DNA of 23,607 bases from an uncultured Oscillospiraceae bacterium (GTDB lineage Bacteria; Bacillota; Clostridia; Oscillospirales; Ruminococcaceae), in NCBI GenBank assembly GCA_934408835.1, contig CAKRVU010000002.1:1-23607 (forward strand). The letters run 5' to 3'. Position numbers and translations under genes: made by a program. Below, piece by piece: positions 1-7,935 of the stretch. Positions within the stretch are counted from its first letter, which is position 1; each line of letters opens with the position of its first letter. The notes below the pieces were generated by a model that saw nothing but the letters and a program-made list of their open reading frames with translations, searched no databases and was not told where the DNA came from.

Positions 1-473
1 ACAGCGATGAAATTTACCAAGCCGCCAAGGACTATTTTGAACTAATTCCCTGCCACAATCTGACCCACGGGAGGAACCGCCTGTTTGAATTCCGCCGGCA
101 AAATAAAAACGCCTTTTTGTTTTACGCGGACGAAGAATACCGCCTGTTTGTCTTAAAAGACTCCGTCTCCCCCCGCTCCCTCATCCCGTCTCTTTCCGAA
201 CACAGCGACGCTTTCTGCCGGTTGGACGTTGTTGTCCTGCACGAAATTCTCTTTTCCAAATTGATGAACCTGTCGGACGAGCAGATTAGCTATACCCGTT
301 CTGGGAAAGAGGCCTGTTCTCTGGTAGATGCAGGGGACGCTTGTGCCGCTGTCCTGCTGAGCGCGACGCGAATTGATGAGCTTTGCGCAGTGGCCGAAGC
401 AGGCGAGAACATGCCGCGAAAGAGTACTTACTTTTATCCGAAGCCGATTTCAGGACTGGTATTTCGGAAGTAA
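1..473 (+). CDS. DUF1015 family protein, C-terminal part (5' end outside window)
   Basis: The reading frame is open from base 3 to the TAA at 471-473, giving about 156 residues with no start inside the window. The internal TTG at 117 is not a credible start because the frame continues cleanly upstream of it. The C-terminal pattern (M-P-x-K-S-T-Y-F-Y-P-K-P, then S-G-L-V-F) is what I know as the end of DUF1015 proteins, a widespread bacterial family of roughly 400 residues without an established biochemical role. The visible part is soluble, with no membrane segment. The stop is followed by 176 bases before the next gene, which contain a long-range hairpin at 552-609. Family assignment is by recall of the C-terminal motif; function is unknown. 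Confidence 0.75.
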   Translation, partial: SDEIYQAAKDYFELIPCHNLTHGRNRLFEFRRQNKNAFLFYADEEYRLFVLKDSVSPRSLIPSLSEHSDAFCRLDVVVLHEILFSKLMNLSDEQISYTRSGKEACSLVDAGDACAAVLLSATRIDELCAVAEAGENMPRKSTYFYPKPISGLVFRK

Positions 474-551
474 GCAGACTATATTTGATAAAAGTTCATA
501 AAGAAAACAATGAATTATCATGACAGGGTGATACACTGTATACCATGCGTT

Positions 552-609
552 AAGACAAGCGGATTTTCCCAAATCAAGCGCTAAAAAGTCGGATCTTTCC
601 CCTTGTCTT
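552..609 (+). terminator. Possible hairpin between the DUF1015 gene and the ABC operon
   Basis: AAGACAAG at 552-559 pairs perfectly with CTTGTCTT at 602-609, followed by a short TTTTC. The 42-base loop carries CGGAT twice. It could be a weak terminator of the upstream gene or part of the leader of the ABC operon. A second small hairpin (CCGCC at 622-626 with GGCGG at 630-634) lies just before the ribosome site of the ABC gene. No good sigma-A promoter is visible in 474-649. Confidence 0.3.
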
Positions 610-649
610 TTCAAATACCTTCCGCCTTAGGCGGGGAAAAGAGGCTGAA

Positions 650-1690
650 ATGATTGAAGTAAAACATCTCACAAAACACTACGGCAACTTTACCGCTGTA
701 AAAGACGTCAGCTTTTCGGTAAAAAAAGGTGAAATCCTCGGATTTTTGGGTCCGAACGGCGCCGGAAAATCCACGACAATGAATATCATTACCGGTTACA
801 TTTCCTCCAGCGAGGGAACAGTGACCATCAACGGTTACGATATTCTGGAGGAGCCGAACAAGGCCAAAGCTCAAATCGGTTATTTGCCGGAGCAGCCGCC
901 GCTTTATACCAATATGACGGTCACGGAATACCTCACTTTTGTTTGCAGACTTAAAAAAATCAAAGACAAAAAAGAACAGGAAACGCAGATTGCACGCGCT
1001 TGCACCATGTCGGGAATCGGGCATGTGCGCGATCGAATTATCGATCATCTTTCCAAAGGTTATCGGCAGCGAATCGGTATTGCGCAAGCTCTGCTTGGCG
1101 AACCACCGGTTTTGATTCTGGATGAGCCGACCTCAGGTCTCGACCCGGCCCAAATTGTGGAAATCCGGGAACTGATTCGATCTCTGAGCAAACATCATAC
1201 CGTCATTCTTTCCTCTCACATTCTGTCGGAAATCCAAGCAACCTGCGACCGGATTATCATCATCAGTCAAGGTCAGATTGCCGCGGACGACACCGCCGAA
1301 CACCTCTCCAAATCAATGAACGAAAAATCCGGTTATCTTCTTGATGTAGAAGGGGAGCAACAGGCGATTTTAAGTGCACTTGACCCCATTGCGGCGAATA
1401 CAGATATCCGAATGCTTCCTTCCGAGGAACCGGGACTGCAACGTTTTTCCATCATCTCAAAGGACGGATCCGACCCGCGCAGAACGGTTTTCGAGCTTTT
1501 GGCCGAAGCGCACCTTCCCATTTTTATGCTAAAGAGCAACGCGCTCACCCTCGAGGAAATTTTCTTAAAACTGATCTCAGAAAATATAGAAGAAAAGCAA
1601 AAAGCTTTGGACGAAAACGATTTGGAACAACCGAAACAGGATTCAACAGAGCAGCTTGAACAAAATACAGAAGGAGGAGCTTCTAAATGA
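650..1690 (+). CDS. ABC transporter ATP-binding subunit, GldA-like
   Basis: ATPase of an ABC-2 type exporter, 346 residues. Walker A GPNGAGKST is at residues 34-42, the ABC signature LSKGYRQ at 134-140, Walker B VLILDEP at 154-160 followed by the D-loop SGLD, and the switch His at 190. A regulatory-type domain of about 100 residues follows the nucleotide-binding domain, ending in an acidic, Gln/Glu-rich tail (from about 310). The ATG at 650 follows a GAGG ribosome site. Its TGA overlaps the permease ATG (ATGA), so the two are translationally coupled. ATPase, permease, GldG-like and DUF4340 genes in this order form a recurrent cassette; in Bacteroidetes the GldA/F/G homologues are tied to gliding and type IX secretion. 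The substrate in clostridia is unknown to me. Confidence 0.93.
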   Translation: MIEVKHLTKHYGNFTAVKDVSFSVKKGEILGFLGPNGAGKSTTMNIITGYISSSEGTVTINGYDILEEPNKAKAQIGYLPEQPPLYTNMTVTEYLTFVCRLKKIKDKKEQETQIARACTMSGIGHVRDRIIDHLSKGYRQRIGIAQALLGEPPVLILDEPTSGLDPAQIVEIRELIRSLSKHHTVILSSHILSEIQATCDRIIIISQGQIAADDTAEHLSKSMNEKSGYLLDVEGEQQAILSALDPIAANTDIRMLPSEEPGLQRFSIISKDGSDPRRTVFELLAEAHLPIFMLKSNALTLEEIFLKLISENIEEKQKALDENDLEQPKQDSTEQLEQNTEGGASK

Positions 1691-2391
1691 AAGCGATCTT
1701 TAAAAAAGAGCTGCGGGGTTATTTCATGACTCCGATTGGTTATGTATTTCTTGCAATTTTTTACTTTTTTTCCGGTTTCTATTTCTTTGCCGGCGTTGCC
1801 GCTGCGAACACGTCTGATATCAGCATTGTGTTTCAATCAATGTTTCTGATCGTCATGTTTTTGGTTCCGGTTCTCACCATGAGGATGTTCAGCGAAGAGT
1901 ATAAATCCAAAACAGATCAGTTGTTGCTGACCTCGCCGACCGGATTGTCAAACATTGTTCTGGGCAAATACTTCTCCGCTATGCTGGTCTTTTTCTTTGC
2001 CAGCCTCATCACCGTCCTGTTCGCTATTATTATCGCCGTCTTCGCACCTGTCGGTATTGCCGATTTCGTCAGCAATTTCGTTGGACTGCTGCTACTGGGA
2101 AGCTGTTTGATCTCAATCGGTCTGTTTGTTTCGGCTCTGACTAAGAGTCAAGTCGTCTCTGCGTTCGGCTCTTTCGGTATATTTTTGGCGCTTATGTATT
2201 TGGACACTTTTGCACAGTTTATGCCGACCGACTGGCTCCAAAATCTCCTTTCCGACATTTCCTTTATGGGTCGCTACCGCAGCTTTACCTCCGGTCTTCT
2301 AAATATTGCAGATATTCTTTTCTTTCTCAGTATTACCGCTTTCTTTCTCTTTCTCACCGTGCGCGTCCTTGTGAAAAAACGCTGGAATTGA
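1687..2391 (+). CDS. ABC-2 type permease, GldF-like
   Basis: Integral membrane subunit of 234 residues with about six hydrophobic segments (roughly residues 15-37, 47-67, 98-122, 130-150, 158-176 and 206-228). A conserved amphipathic stretch, RMFSEEYKSKTDQLLLTSP, follows the second helix and is typical of ABC-2 permeases that pair with GldG-type proteins. It overlaps the ATPase gene by 4 bases and uses a strong GGAGGAG ribosome site at 1673-1679, inside the ATPase gene. It would form the membrane channel driven by the upstream ATPase. Only one permease gene is present, so it probably works as a homodimer or together with the next gene product. Confidence 0.9.
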   Translation: MKAIFKKELRGYFMTPIGYVFLAIFYFFSGFYFFAGVAAANTSDISIVFQSMFLIVMFLVPVLTMRMFSEEYKSKTDQLLLTSPTGLSNIVLGKYFSAMLVFFFASLITVLFAIIIAVFAPVGIADFVSNFVGLLLLGSCLISIGLFVSALTKSQVVSAFGSFGIFLALMYLDTFAQFMPTDWLQNLLSDISFMGRYRSFTSGLLNIADILFFLSITAFFLFLTVRVLVKKRWN

Positions 2392-2402
2392 GGTGTGCTA
2401 AT

Positions 2403-3830
2403 ATGAAAAAATTTAAATTTCTTCAAAATCGACATGTTCAAAAAACGACTATAGCAACCATCATCACCGTCTCGTTTTTGGTTGTTTTGATTTTAATCAA
2501 TTCGATTGCTTCCATTCTCATCTCCCATTATGATTGGAAAATCGACTTGACCAGTTCGCAGCTGTATGAAATTTCAGATCAGACGACAGAGTTTTTAAAG
2601 AACTACGACCAAAACGCTCAAATCACCGTCCTCTCCAACGAGCAGACATATAAAACGCAAAGCGCTTACACACAACAAGCCTATAATGTGCTTGAAAACA
2701 TGGTCGCGCAAAACCCGTCTCACCTCCAGCTCTCATTCGTTGACCTAGACGAAAACCCCGAACTGGTGGCGCAGTATACCAATGAACATCTGTCAACAGG
2801 CGGAATCCTGATTGCAAATGAAGCAGGCGACTATCGTTACATCTCCCCCACCGATCTGTTCAGTCAATCCTATGACACCAGCACCATGCAGACTACCGGA
2901 ATCGACTCCAACGTTGAACAGACCGTTGCCCACGCCCTTGAGTACGTGTCAGGAGAAGATCCCGTTCAAACGGTAATCATCAGCGGTCATCAAGAAACAG
3001 ACTTAAGCTCGATTGAACCTTATTTTGAATCGAACAATTACAGCTTGACTGATATCAATTTGACAACTGATAATATTCCGGATGGCACCGACCTTGTCAT
3101 CATTGCGGCGCCATATGTAGATTATACCGATTCGGATATTGCTAAATTAAACGACTTTCTGAACAACGGCGGATCGGTTGCCTATTTTGCCGCAGCGTCT
3201 CAGCCGCAGCTTCCTACCTTAGAAAGCTTTTTGGCGCAATGGGGTATCTCCTTCCTCCCAGGCTCGGTCGTTGAAACGGATTCCTCCAACATGGTGGATA
3301 ACATGTTCTCCTTCTATATTTATGCAGAGGATAACGACTATACCGACAGTATGCTGGACGAAGATCTTCCCATTCTGGTCACTTATGCCAGACCCATGCA
3401 GGCGCAACCGGTAGACGGCGTCACAACTACCACCCTCGCCTCTACAAGCAGTAGCTGTGTTTATCGTCCCACCGGAGACGAGTCGTTCAATTTGCAAACG
3501 GCAGACAAGCAAAGCTATGCCGCCGGACTTGCCAGCAGTAAGGACTTAGAAAATGGAGACACAGCGCATGTCACCGCATTCTCTTCTGTGCAGCTGCTCG
3601 GCGCAATGGACGTACAGACCTTTGGCAACAGCAGCTTCCTGTTCAGCACGATTGGCGAAACTGCAAATCACAAAAGCGCTATCAACGTCCTGCCGAAATC
3701 AGTTACGGCGCCCCCCCTTGGAATCACGTGGTCGCAATGTCTGCTGATCGCACTGGTATTCCTGCTCATTATTCCAATTACCATCGTAATCATCGGGATT
3801 TATATGTTTGTCCGGAGGAGGCATCTGTAA
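2403..3830 (+). CDS. GldG-like ABC transporter auxiliary protein
   Basis: 475 residues with an N-terminal membrane anchor (about residues 18-42), a long extracytoplasmic domain and a C-terminal membrane helix (about 441-470) ending in basic residues. The segment just after the first helix (D-W-K-I-D-L-T, then Y-E-I-S-D-Q-T) is the characteristic GldG/ABC auxiliary motif. The middle part (IISGHQE, then DLVIIAAP and FLNNGGSVAYF) resembles the DUF4350/ThuA-like fold seen in this family. I place the start at ATG 2403 rather than TTG 2388: AGGTG at 2391-2395 is spaced 7 bases from 2403, while 2388 would overlap the permease stop with no ribosome site. It presumably partners the permease at the outer membrane face. 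Role in Gram-positives is unproven. Confidence 0.88.
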   Translation: MKKFKFLQNRHVQKTTIATIITVSFLVVLILINSIASILISHYDWKIDLTSSQLYEISDQTTEFLKNYDQNAQITVLSNEQTYKTQSAYTQQAYNVLENMVAQNPSHLQLSFVDLDENPELVAQYTNEHLSTGGILIANEAGDYRYISPTDLFSQSYDTSTMQTTGIDSNVEQTVAHALEYVSGEDPVQTVIISGHQETDLSSIEPYFESNNYSLTDINLTTDNIPDGTDLVIIAAPYVDYTDSDIAKLNDFLNNGGSVAYFAAASQPQLPTLESFLAQWGISFLPGSVVETDSSNMVDNMFSFYIYAEDNDYTDSMLDEDLPILVTYARPMQAQPVDGVTTTTLASTSSSCVYRPTGDESFNLQTADKQSYAAGLASSKDLENGDTAHVTAFSSVQLLGAMDVQTFGNSSFLFSTIGETANHKSAINVLPKSVTAPPLGITWSQCLLIALVFLLIIPITIVIIGIYMFVRRRHL

Positions 3831-3831
3831 T

Positions 3832-4830
3832 ATGAATCAAAAGAAAGTATTGCTTCTTTCGATCGGCGCAGTGGCTCTGCTAGCCGGCATCCTGATTACC
3901 CTCCTGTTTCTCGGCTTTAATCAGGATAACTCGGAAGACCAAATCTATACCATTCTTTCAGAATCATCCCAACCAAAATCGGTGCAGGTCACCAATCAAG
4001 ACGGCGTCTTTACCATGACAGAGAACGGAGAGAACGCGTCCGGAGAAACCAATTGGATCATCAACGAATTTCCCGATGTTCCTCTTTCCAATACCTACTG
4101 TCAGCAGCTTGCCAACACGACGCAGAACCTATCCGCCACAAAATTGTTCGATGCCCAAGAGGATCTCTCCTCCTATGGTCTCGATCAACCGCAGGCTACC
4201 GTCGTAGCTGAATTTGACAAAAACTCAGTTACCATCTCGATTGGAGACCAAAATCCTTCTATGACCGGGTATTATTGTCAGGTTTCGGATAACCCGCAAA
4301 TCGCACTCGTGTCCAACGCGAACGTCGCCCCCTTCCTGCGGGGAAGCTATGGCTACGTTGATCGCACTTTAATCCCATATACCAGCACAGACAACGAAGA
4401 AAGCGCCTCCAGTCAGGTGCAAAGCTGCACCATCACACGATCTGACCTTCCGGAACCAGTAACCGCCCAAAGAGGAGAAGACGGCAACTTGCAGATCACC
4501 AGCCCAGAAGGCTACAGCATGGATGCCGAAACACAAACCTTGATGGAAAACGCTCCCTTTTCACTAGCAGCAAAAAACACGGTATCCGTATACCCAACGC
4601 AAGAGCAGCTTACCTCCTTCGGACTGACAGAGCCGCAAGCCACCGTATCTTATGAAATTGCCGGAATCTCTTATACGCTGCAAATCGGAAACTCTGCCAG
4701 CACATCTCAAAACGCTGGAGACGATTCAACCAGTACCACTTATTATGTCATGCTCGAAGGTCGTCCCGTTGTGTACACGTTAGCAAATACTTCCCTCCCA
4801 TGGCTCACTATGAGCTTTACTCAAAATTGA
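3832..4830 (+). CDS. DUF4340 domain protein, membrane-anchored
   Basis: 332 residues: an N-terminal transmembrane anchor (about residues 8-30) and a Ser/Thr/Gln-rich extracytoplasmic part. The latter contains two related units, one around DLSSYGLDQPQATV and one around QLTSFGLTEPQATV, each followed by a strand-rich segment with I-G-(D/N) and a Tyr-Tyr pair. This duplicated pattern fits DUF4340, which commonly follows GldG-type genes. The ATG at 3832 has an excellent GGAGGAGG site at 3814-3821; the longer frame from GTG-like 3808 lies inside the GldG gene and lacks one. It lies 1 base after the GldG stop, so it is the last gene of the four-gene operon, with a terminator 150 bases downstream. 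Probably an accessory surface component; biochemical role unknown. Confidence 0.87.
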   Translation: MNQKKVLLLSIGAVALLAGILITLLFLGFNQDNSEDQIYTILSESSQPKSVQVTNQDGVFTMTENGENASGETNWIINEFPDVPLSNTYCQQLANTTQNLSATKLFDAQEDLSSYGLDQPQATVVAEFDKNSVTISIGDQNPSMTGYYCQVSDNPQIALVSNANVAPFLRGSYGYVDRTLIPYTSTDNEESASSQVQSCTITRSDLPEPVTAQRGEDGNLQITSPEGYSMDAETQTLMENAPFSLAAKNTVSVYPTQEQLTSFGLTEPQATVSYEIAGISYTLQIGNSASTSQNAGDDSTSTTYYVMLEGRPVVYTLANTSLPWLTMSFTQN

Positions 4831-4980
4831 TTATGACCCAAAATCAACTGCGCGTTTTATCTGAAAAGGTTGAAATAGGCAAAATCATGGTAACAGCGAA
4901 CGTGATAAACCGCTGAACCACACCAATCGCTCACCATTCACATAGAATGCTCTGTAAACGGTGAAATGGTCTATATGATA

Positions 4981-5020
4981 AAAAGCCCGTACCGAAATTT
5001 TCGTCGGTACGGGCTTTTTT
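4981..5020. terminator. Strong bidirectional intrinsic terminator
   Basis: A 15-bp perfect stem (4981-4995 with 5004-5018) has an 8-base loop, GC-rich core GCCCGTACCGA and a run of six T on the + strand (5015-5020). The A-run on the left gives TTTT on the - strand. It closes the ABC operon (+) and can also serve the membrane protein gene ending at 5047 (-). Confidence 0.93.
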
Positions 5021-5046
5021 AACATTGCCCTGTTCTTAGTTGCGCA

Positions 5047-5655
5047 TTATCCCTTGTCGTTAAAATGTAAATAAGATAAGATGGTAGTCGGCAGAAAGTA
5101 AACGCACCACATTTCTAAAGCCAAAATACCCATCCAGTCCGCCCCATTCGCTTCGGCAGAAAAGATACCCAACATAGGCATACTAAAACAGGATACAAAG
5201 AATATCCCATGAACCATGAGCAATATTTTGAGCCATTGATCCCTCTTTTTGACCGCACATATCGTTAAACCAATCAAAAAGGTTGATAATGCCATCATCC
5301 CATAACCCAAAAGGTCTAAGTTGAAAAACAACCCAAATTTTTTATAATCCAGTATTTGCAATGCTGTTTCATTGAGCGAATCGAGTCGCACCGTCGTGGT
5401 TTGTGTAAAATATACCAACAAAATCAACGTTGCGTATATTCCGGCAAAGGTCACCGATAGGATTCCGAGCGCGCGTCTGTCCTGACCGCACTCTGCATAA
5501 AAACCAGCTACCATCATCAAATATCCGATTGCGAGGAACATACAAACCAAATAACTGCCAAAATCAAACTGGAGAAGCATGCACACCGCAAAACAGAGAC
5601 CAGATAAGCCGGCAACGGCGGAGCCTATCTTTCCCATTCTTTTGTTCATATTCAT
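5047..5655 (-). CDS. Six-helix integral membrane protein, function unknown
   Basis: 202 residues, very hydrophobic, with six predicted membrane segments at about 9-30, 33-54, 61-83, 115-134, 141-163 and 173-196, short loops and a basic N-terminus. I do not recognise a named family, though similar uncharacterised small membrane proteins are common in clostridia. The ribosome site is weak (ACGGGT) and fits the second Met (ATG at 5649) at least as well as the first. It lies 111 bases downstream of the metallo-hydrolase gene on the same strand, so the two may share a transcript. No catalytic motif is visible. Confidence 0.72.
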   Translation of the reverse strand: MNMNKRMGKIGSAVAGLSGLCFAVCMLLQFDFGSYLVCMFLAIGYLMMVAGFYAECGQDRRALGILSVTFAGIYATLILLVYFTQTTTVRLDSLNETALQILDYKKFGLFFNLDLLGYGMMALSTFLIGLTICAVKKRDQWLKILLMVHGIFFVSCFSMPMLGIFSAEANGADWMGILALEMWCVYFLPTTILSYLHFNDKG

Positions 5656-5766
5656 TACCCGTAACTTTCTGTACTATTTTATCTTTCGGCTGCTCAAAAA
5701 TCTTATACGTGCCGTCAGTCTTGAGATTTCCAAGCTTTCCCCTAATCGCATAACGCGCCTATCCAT

Positions 5767-6621
5767 CTACAAACAGATGTTGTGCGGTATCACATCGGGT
5801 TGATGATTTGCAAGGGATTCCACACAGTTAGCGCTGACGTTCTGTTCCCGTATCCATTCGAGCGATTTTCTCTGCGCCGCTTTGTCCATAAAAACTCCGG
5901 AAGTACGCATCTCTTGCCATGATTTTTCAGAATAGCCGCCGTCTGAAAACAGAAGCACGTACTTCCCGTCTGCATTCTGAATTTTTACAGCGCATAACCC
6001 ATCAGAGTGCCCGGGAATATGAATCATTTTTACACTGCCATCGCCAAACAGATCAAAAGCTCTTTGAAACGGTCCCTCCGAATCGTTCCACTCAAAGCAC
6101 TCCAAATCGCAACCGCACCACCATTTTTTATGATACCGTATTTTTATAGCAATGGACTTTTTCCTAGTGCAAAGAATTTCTTCCTTTGACACGAGAATGT
6201 GTTTTGCGTCTTTTACCAACCTCACGCCGCTTACATGGTCGCAATCTAAGTGCGTCAGCAATACATAGTCCAAATCAGAAGGTCGAATTCCAATAGCGGC
6301 TAACTGCTCGTCAACTGCTTCCCCCTTCCCAACAACACCCTGATTCACCAGATAAAGTGGTAATCCGCCTAATGACCTGATTTGCGCCTTTCTGTCCAAA
6401 ACACCTTGGGGACTCATTTCCCGATGCCATCCTGCGTCCACCAAAATCAATCCCTTTGGATGTTCGATCAAATAGACAGAAACTGGCAGCCATAAACGAT
6501 CCCTCTTTCTGGTTGTGAGTCCTGCCGCCTTGATGATGTTGCATCGATCCCCTCCAAAAGGGAGATAGGGAGATACGCACACCTTCCCCGTATGAAACAC
6601 CCGGATATTTATCTTTTTCAT
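5767..6621 (-). CDS. Metallo-beta-lactamase-fold hydrolase (AHL lactonase-like)
   Basis: 284 residues. The metal motif is T-H-L-D-C-D-H at residues 123-129, where the classical HxHxDH has Asp in place of the second His. Further ligands are visible: GHSDG (His 205), FSDGG (Asp 227) and the late N-H-Q-P-D. The N-terminal half (VSVYLIEHPKGLILVDAGW) is typical of N-acyl homoserine lactonase-family annotations in Firmicutes, but the substrate cannot be told from sequence and quorum quenching should not be assumed. I choose ATG 6621 over 6627, since AGGTG is 7 bases from the former and almost touches the latter. A promoter (TTGACA-N18-TAAAAT) lies at 6705-6734. It is transcribed divergently from the NUDIX gene. 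Confidence 0.85.
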   Translation of the reverse strand: MKKINIRVFHTGKVCVSPYLPFGGDRCNIIKAAGLTTRKRDRLWLPVSVYLIEHPKGLILVDAGWHREMSPQGVLDRKAQIRSLGGLPLYLVNQGVVGKGEAVDEQLAAIGIRPSDLDYVLLTHLDCDHVSGVRLVKDAKHILVSKEEILCTRKKSIAIKIRYHKKWWCGCDLECFEWNDSEGPFQRAFDLFGDGSVKMIHIPGHSDGLCAVKIQNADGKYVLLFSDGGYSEKSWQEMRTSGVFMDKAAQRKSLEWIREQNVSANCVESLANHQPDVIPHNICL

Positions 6622-6704
6622 AATCATTCACCTCTTTTTCTCTGTCAAAATTGTCGGCAATCAGAAAAACAACAGATGTAGGATCAACTGTCTTTTCTGC
6701 GTCC

Positions 6705-6734
6705 ATTTTATCAAACTGTTCTGCTTCATGTCAA
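6705..6734 (-). promoter_or_regulatory. Sigma-A promoter of the metallo-hydrolase gene
   Basis: Reading the - strand, TTGACA (6729-6734), 18 bases, then TAAAAT (6705-6710). It lies about 85 bases upstream of the start at 6621 and faces away from the NUDIX promoter at 6774-6802. Confidence 0.65.
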
Positions 6735-6773
6735 GCAGCGTTCAATAGAATGAATCCTTTTGCCCATATTCTC

Positions 6774-6802
6774 TTGATAACCCCTCCGCATTGTGATATA
6801 CT
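6774..6802 (+). promoter_or_regulatory. Sigma-A promoter of the NUDIX gene
   Basis: TTGATA (6774-6779), 17 bases, TATACT (6797-6802). It is followed by a 130-base leader that carries the inverted repeat at 6823-6844. Confidence 0.75.
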
Positions 6803-6822
6803 ACATTCCAAGTATAACAATA

Positions 6823-6844
6823 TACGGTGATTACAAACACCGTA
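6823..6844. promoter_or_regulatory. Inverted repeat downstream of the NUDIX promoter, possible operator
   Basis: TACGGTG (6823-6829) and CACCGTA (6838-6844) form a perfect 7-bp dyad around an 8-base A/T-rich centre. It starts about 20 bases after the -10 box, a position suited to a repressor roadblock. As RNA it would be a small hairpin without a T-run, so it is not a terminator. Confidence 0.45.
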
Positions 6845-6936
6845 ACTCTTGACAACGCAAGAAATATGACGTAAAACGATAAGAACAACAATCAGGAAAT
6901 TGAAAAACAAATAGCACAATAAAGAAAGGTGATTTT

Positions 6937-7554
6937 ATGGAGCGAGATAAACTCATCGAATACGCTATCGAATTACAAAGCCTTGCGCAGGCTGGTTTGT
7001 ATTACGGAAAAGACGTTTACGATAAAGAACGCTATGCACGAATTCGCGACATCTCTGCTGAGATACTCTCTATGAAAACGGAATTACCCCTAGAGCGAGT
7101 GAAACATCTATTTTGTTCCGATTTCGGCTATCAAACTCCAAAAGTGGATACCCGCGCAGCTATCTTTCAAGACGACAAAATTTTGCTCGTCCGCGAATCC
7201 AGCGGAGAATGGTCCTTACCCGGCGGATGGTGCGAAGCTACCATGTCTCCAGTTGAAAATACGATCAAAGAAGCCAAAGAAGAAGCGGGCAGGGATATCG
7301 CCGTCCGGTCACTCATTGCCGTGCAAAACCGCGATTATCACAATCCGCCGCCCTACGCTTACGGCGTGATAAAGATTTTTTACCTTTGCGAAGAGCTAGG
7401 CGGTAATTTCTGTGCAAATATGGAAACAACAGACGCAGCGTACTTTTCGGAAGAAAATTTGCCACCGCTCGCTCAAGAAAAGTGTAATACAGATCAAGTG
7501 ATTCTGTGCTTCCAGGCGTACCGAGCAACCAGTTGGACTGCACTCTTCGATTAA
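6937..7554 (+). CDS. NUDIX hydrolase with N-terminal Nudix_N domain (YjhB-like)
   Basis: 205 residues. The N-terminal ~65 residues (helical, with LQSLAQAGLYY and KDVYDKERYARI) match the small domain that precedes the catalytic part in YjhB-like ADP-ribose/nucleoside diphosphate-X hydrolases. The Nudix box begins at Gly 97 and ends around KEAKEEAG (111-118); the catalytic E-x-x-E-E core is present. Compared with the consensus, the first Glu is Met 103 and the Arg is Lys 111, substitutions of a sort also seen in this subgroup. The start is supported by AAAGGTG, 6 bases upstream of ATG. It has its own promoter and appears monocistronic. Likely a house-cleaning pyrophosphatase for ADP-ribose-like metabolites; exact substrate unknown. 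Confidence 0.9.
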   Translation: MERDKLIEYAIELQSLAQAGLYYGKDVYDKERYARIRDISAEILSMKTELPLERVKHLFCSDFGYQTPKVDTRAAIFQDDKILLVRESSGEWSLPGGWCEATMSPVENTIKEAKEEAGRDIAVRSLIAVQNRDYHNPPPYAYGVIKIFYLCEELGGNFCANMETTDAAYFSEENLPPLAQEKCNTDQVILCFQAYRATSWTALFD

Positions 7555-7935
7555 AACAAGTCCGCGCAACCACCCAGCTTCAAACAGCATTTTACTCTAA
7601 ACTCTAAAGAATCCCCTTCCCCTAACCAATCGTTTGATGGTCGTATCCGCAACGAATGAAATCGCCACTAAACCAGTCATTTTTCTCCCATACTGAAACC
7701 TCCGCGCACCCTGTCAGACCTCTTATTCTCTTTCAGATAGCCTTAACTTTATACGAAAGATCGTTTTAAGTGCGACAAATTCGCATAAGCACTGAGTTCA
7801 ATAACACTCCGTTGATTCTAGCTCTTTACCCAGTATGATAGTGTATACAATTTTGTTAAAAAATATGGCGCACAGTAGTCAGAAAATACCACCCAATCAA
7901 TCATTTTTGCTTATCTCACCCGTCGTGTCGTGAGC
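7555..7935. other. Gap between convergent NUDIX and antiporter genes; possible small ORFs on - strand
   Basis: No standard gene is supported. On the - strand, GGAGG (7699-7703) stands 7 bases before an ATG at 7691 that opens a four-codon ORF. Its TGA overlaps the ATG at 7680 of a 27-codon ORF ending at 7597 (begins MTGLVAISFVADTTIKRL). A second frame over the same bases stays open for about 36 codons without ATG. Whether this is a small gene, a leader or gene debris cannot be decided here. A weak hairpin (AGTGC at 7769-7773 with GCACT at 7789-7793) lies to the right, and CTCAC/GTGAG (7915-7919 with 7930-7934) sits right after the antiporter stop. Confidence 0.35.

Noticed and set aside
611..1087. 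158-residue ORF antisense to the ABC ATPase
   Set aside because: A shadow frame of a clear ATPase gene with all ABC motifs on the other strand. Many similar antisense frames over secD, purB, guaA and glmS were dismissed for the same reason.
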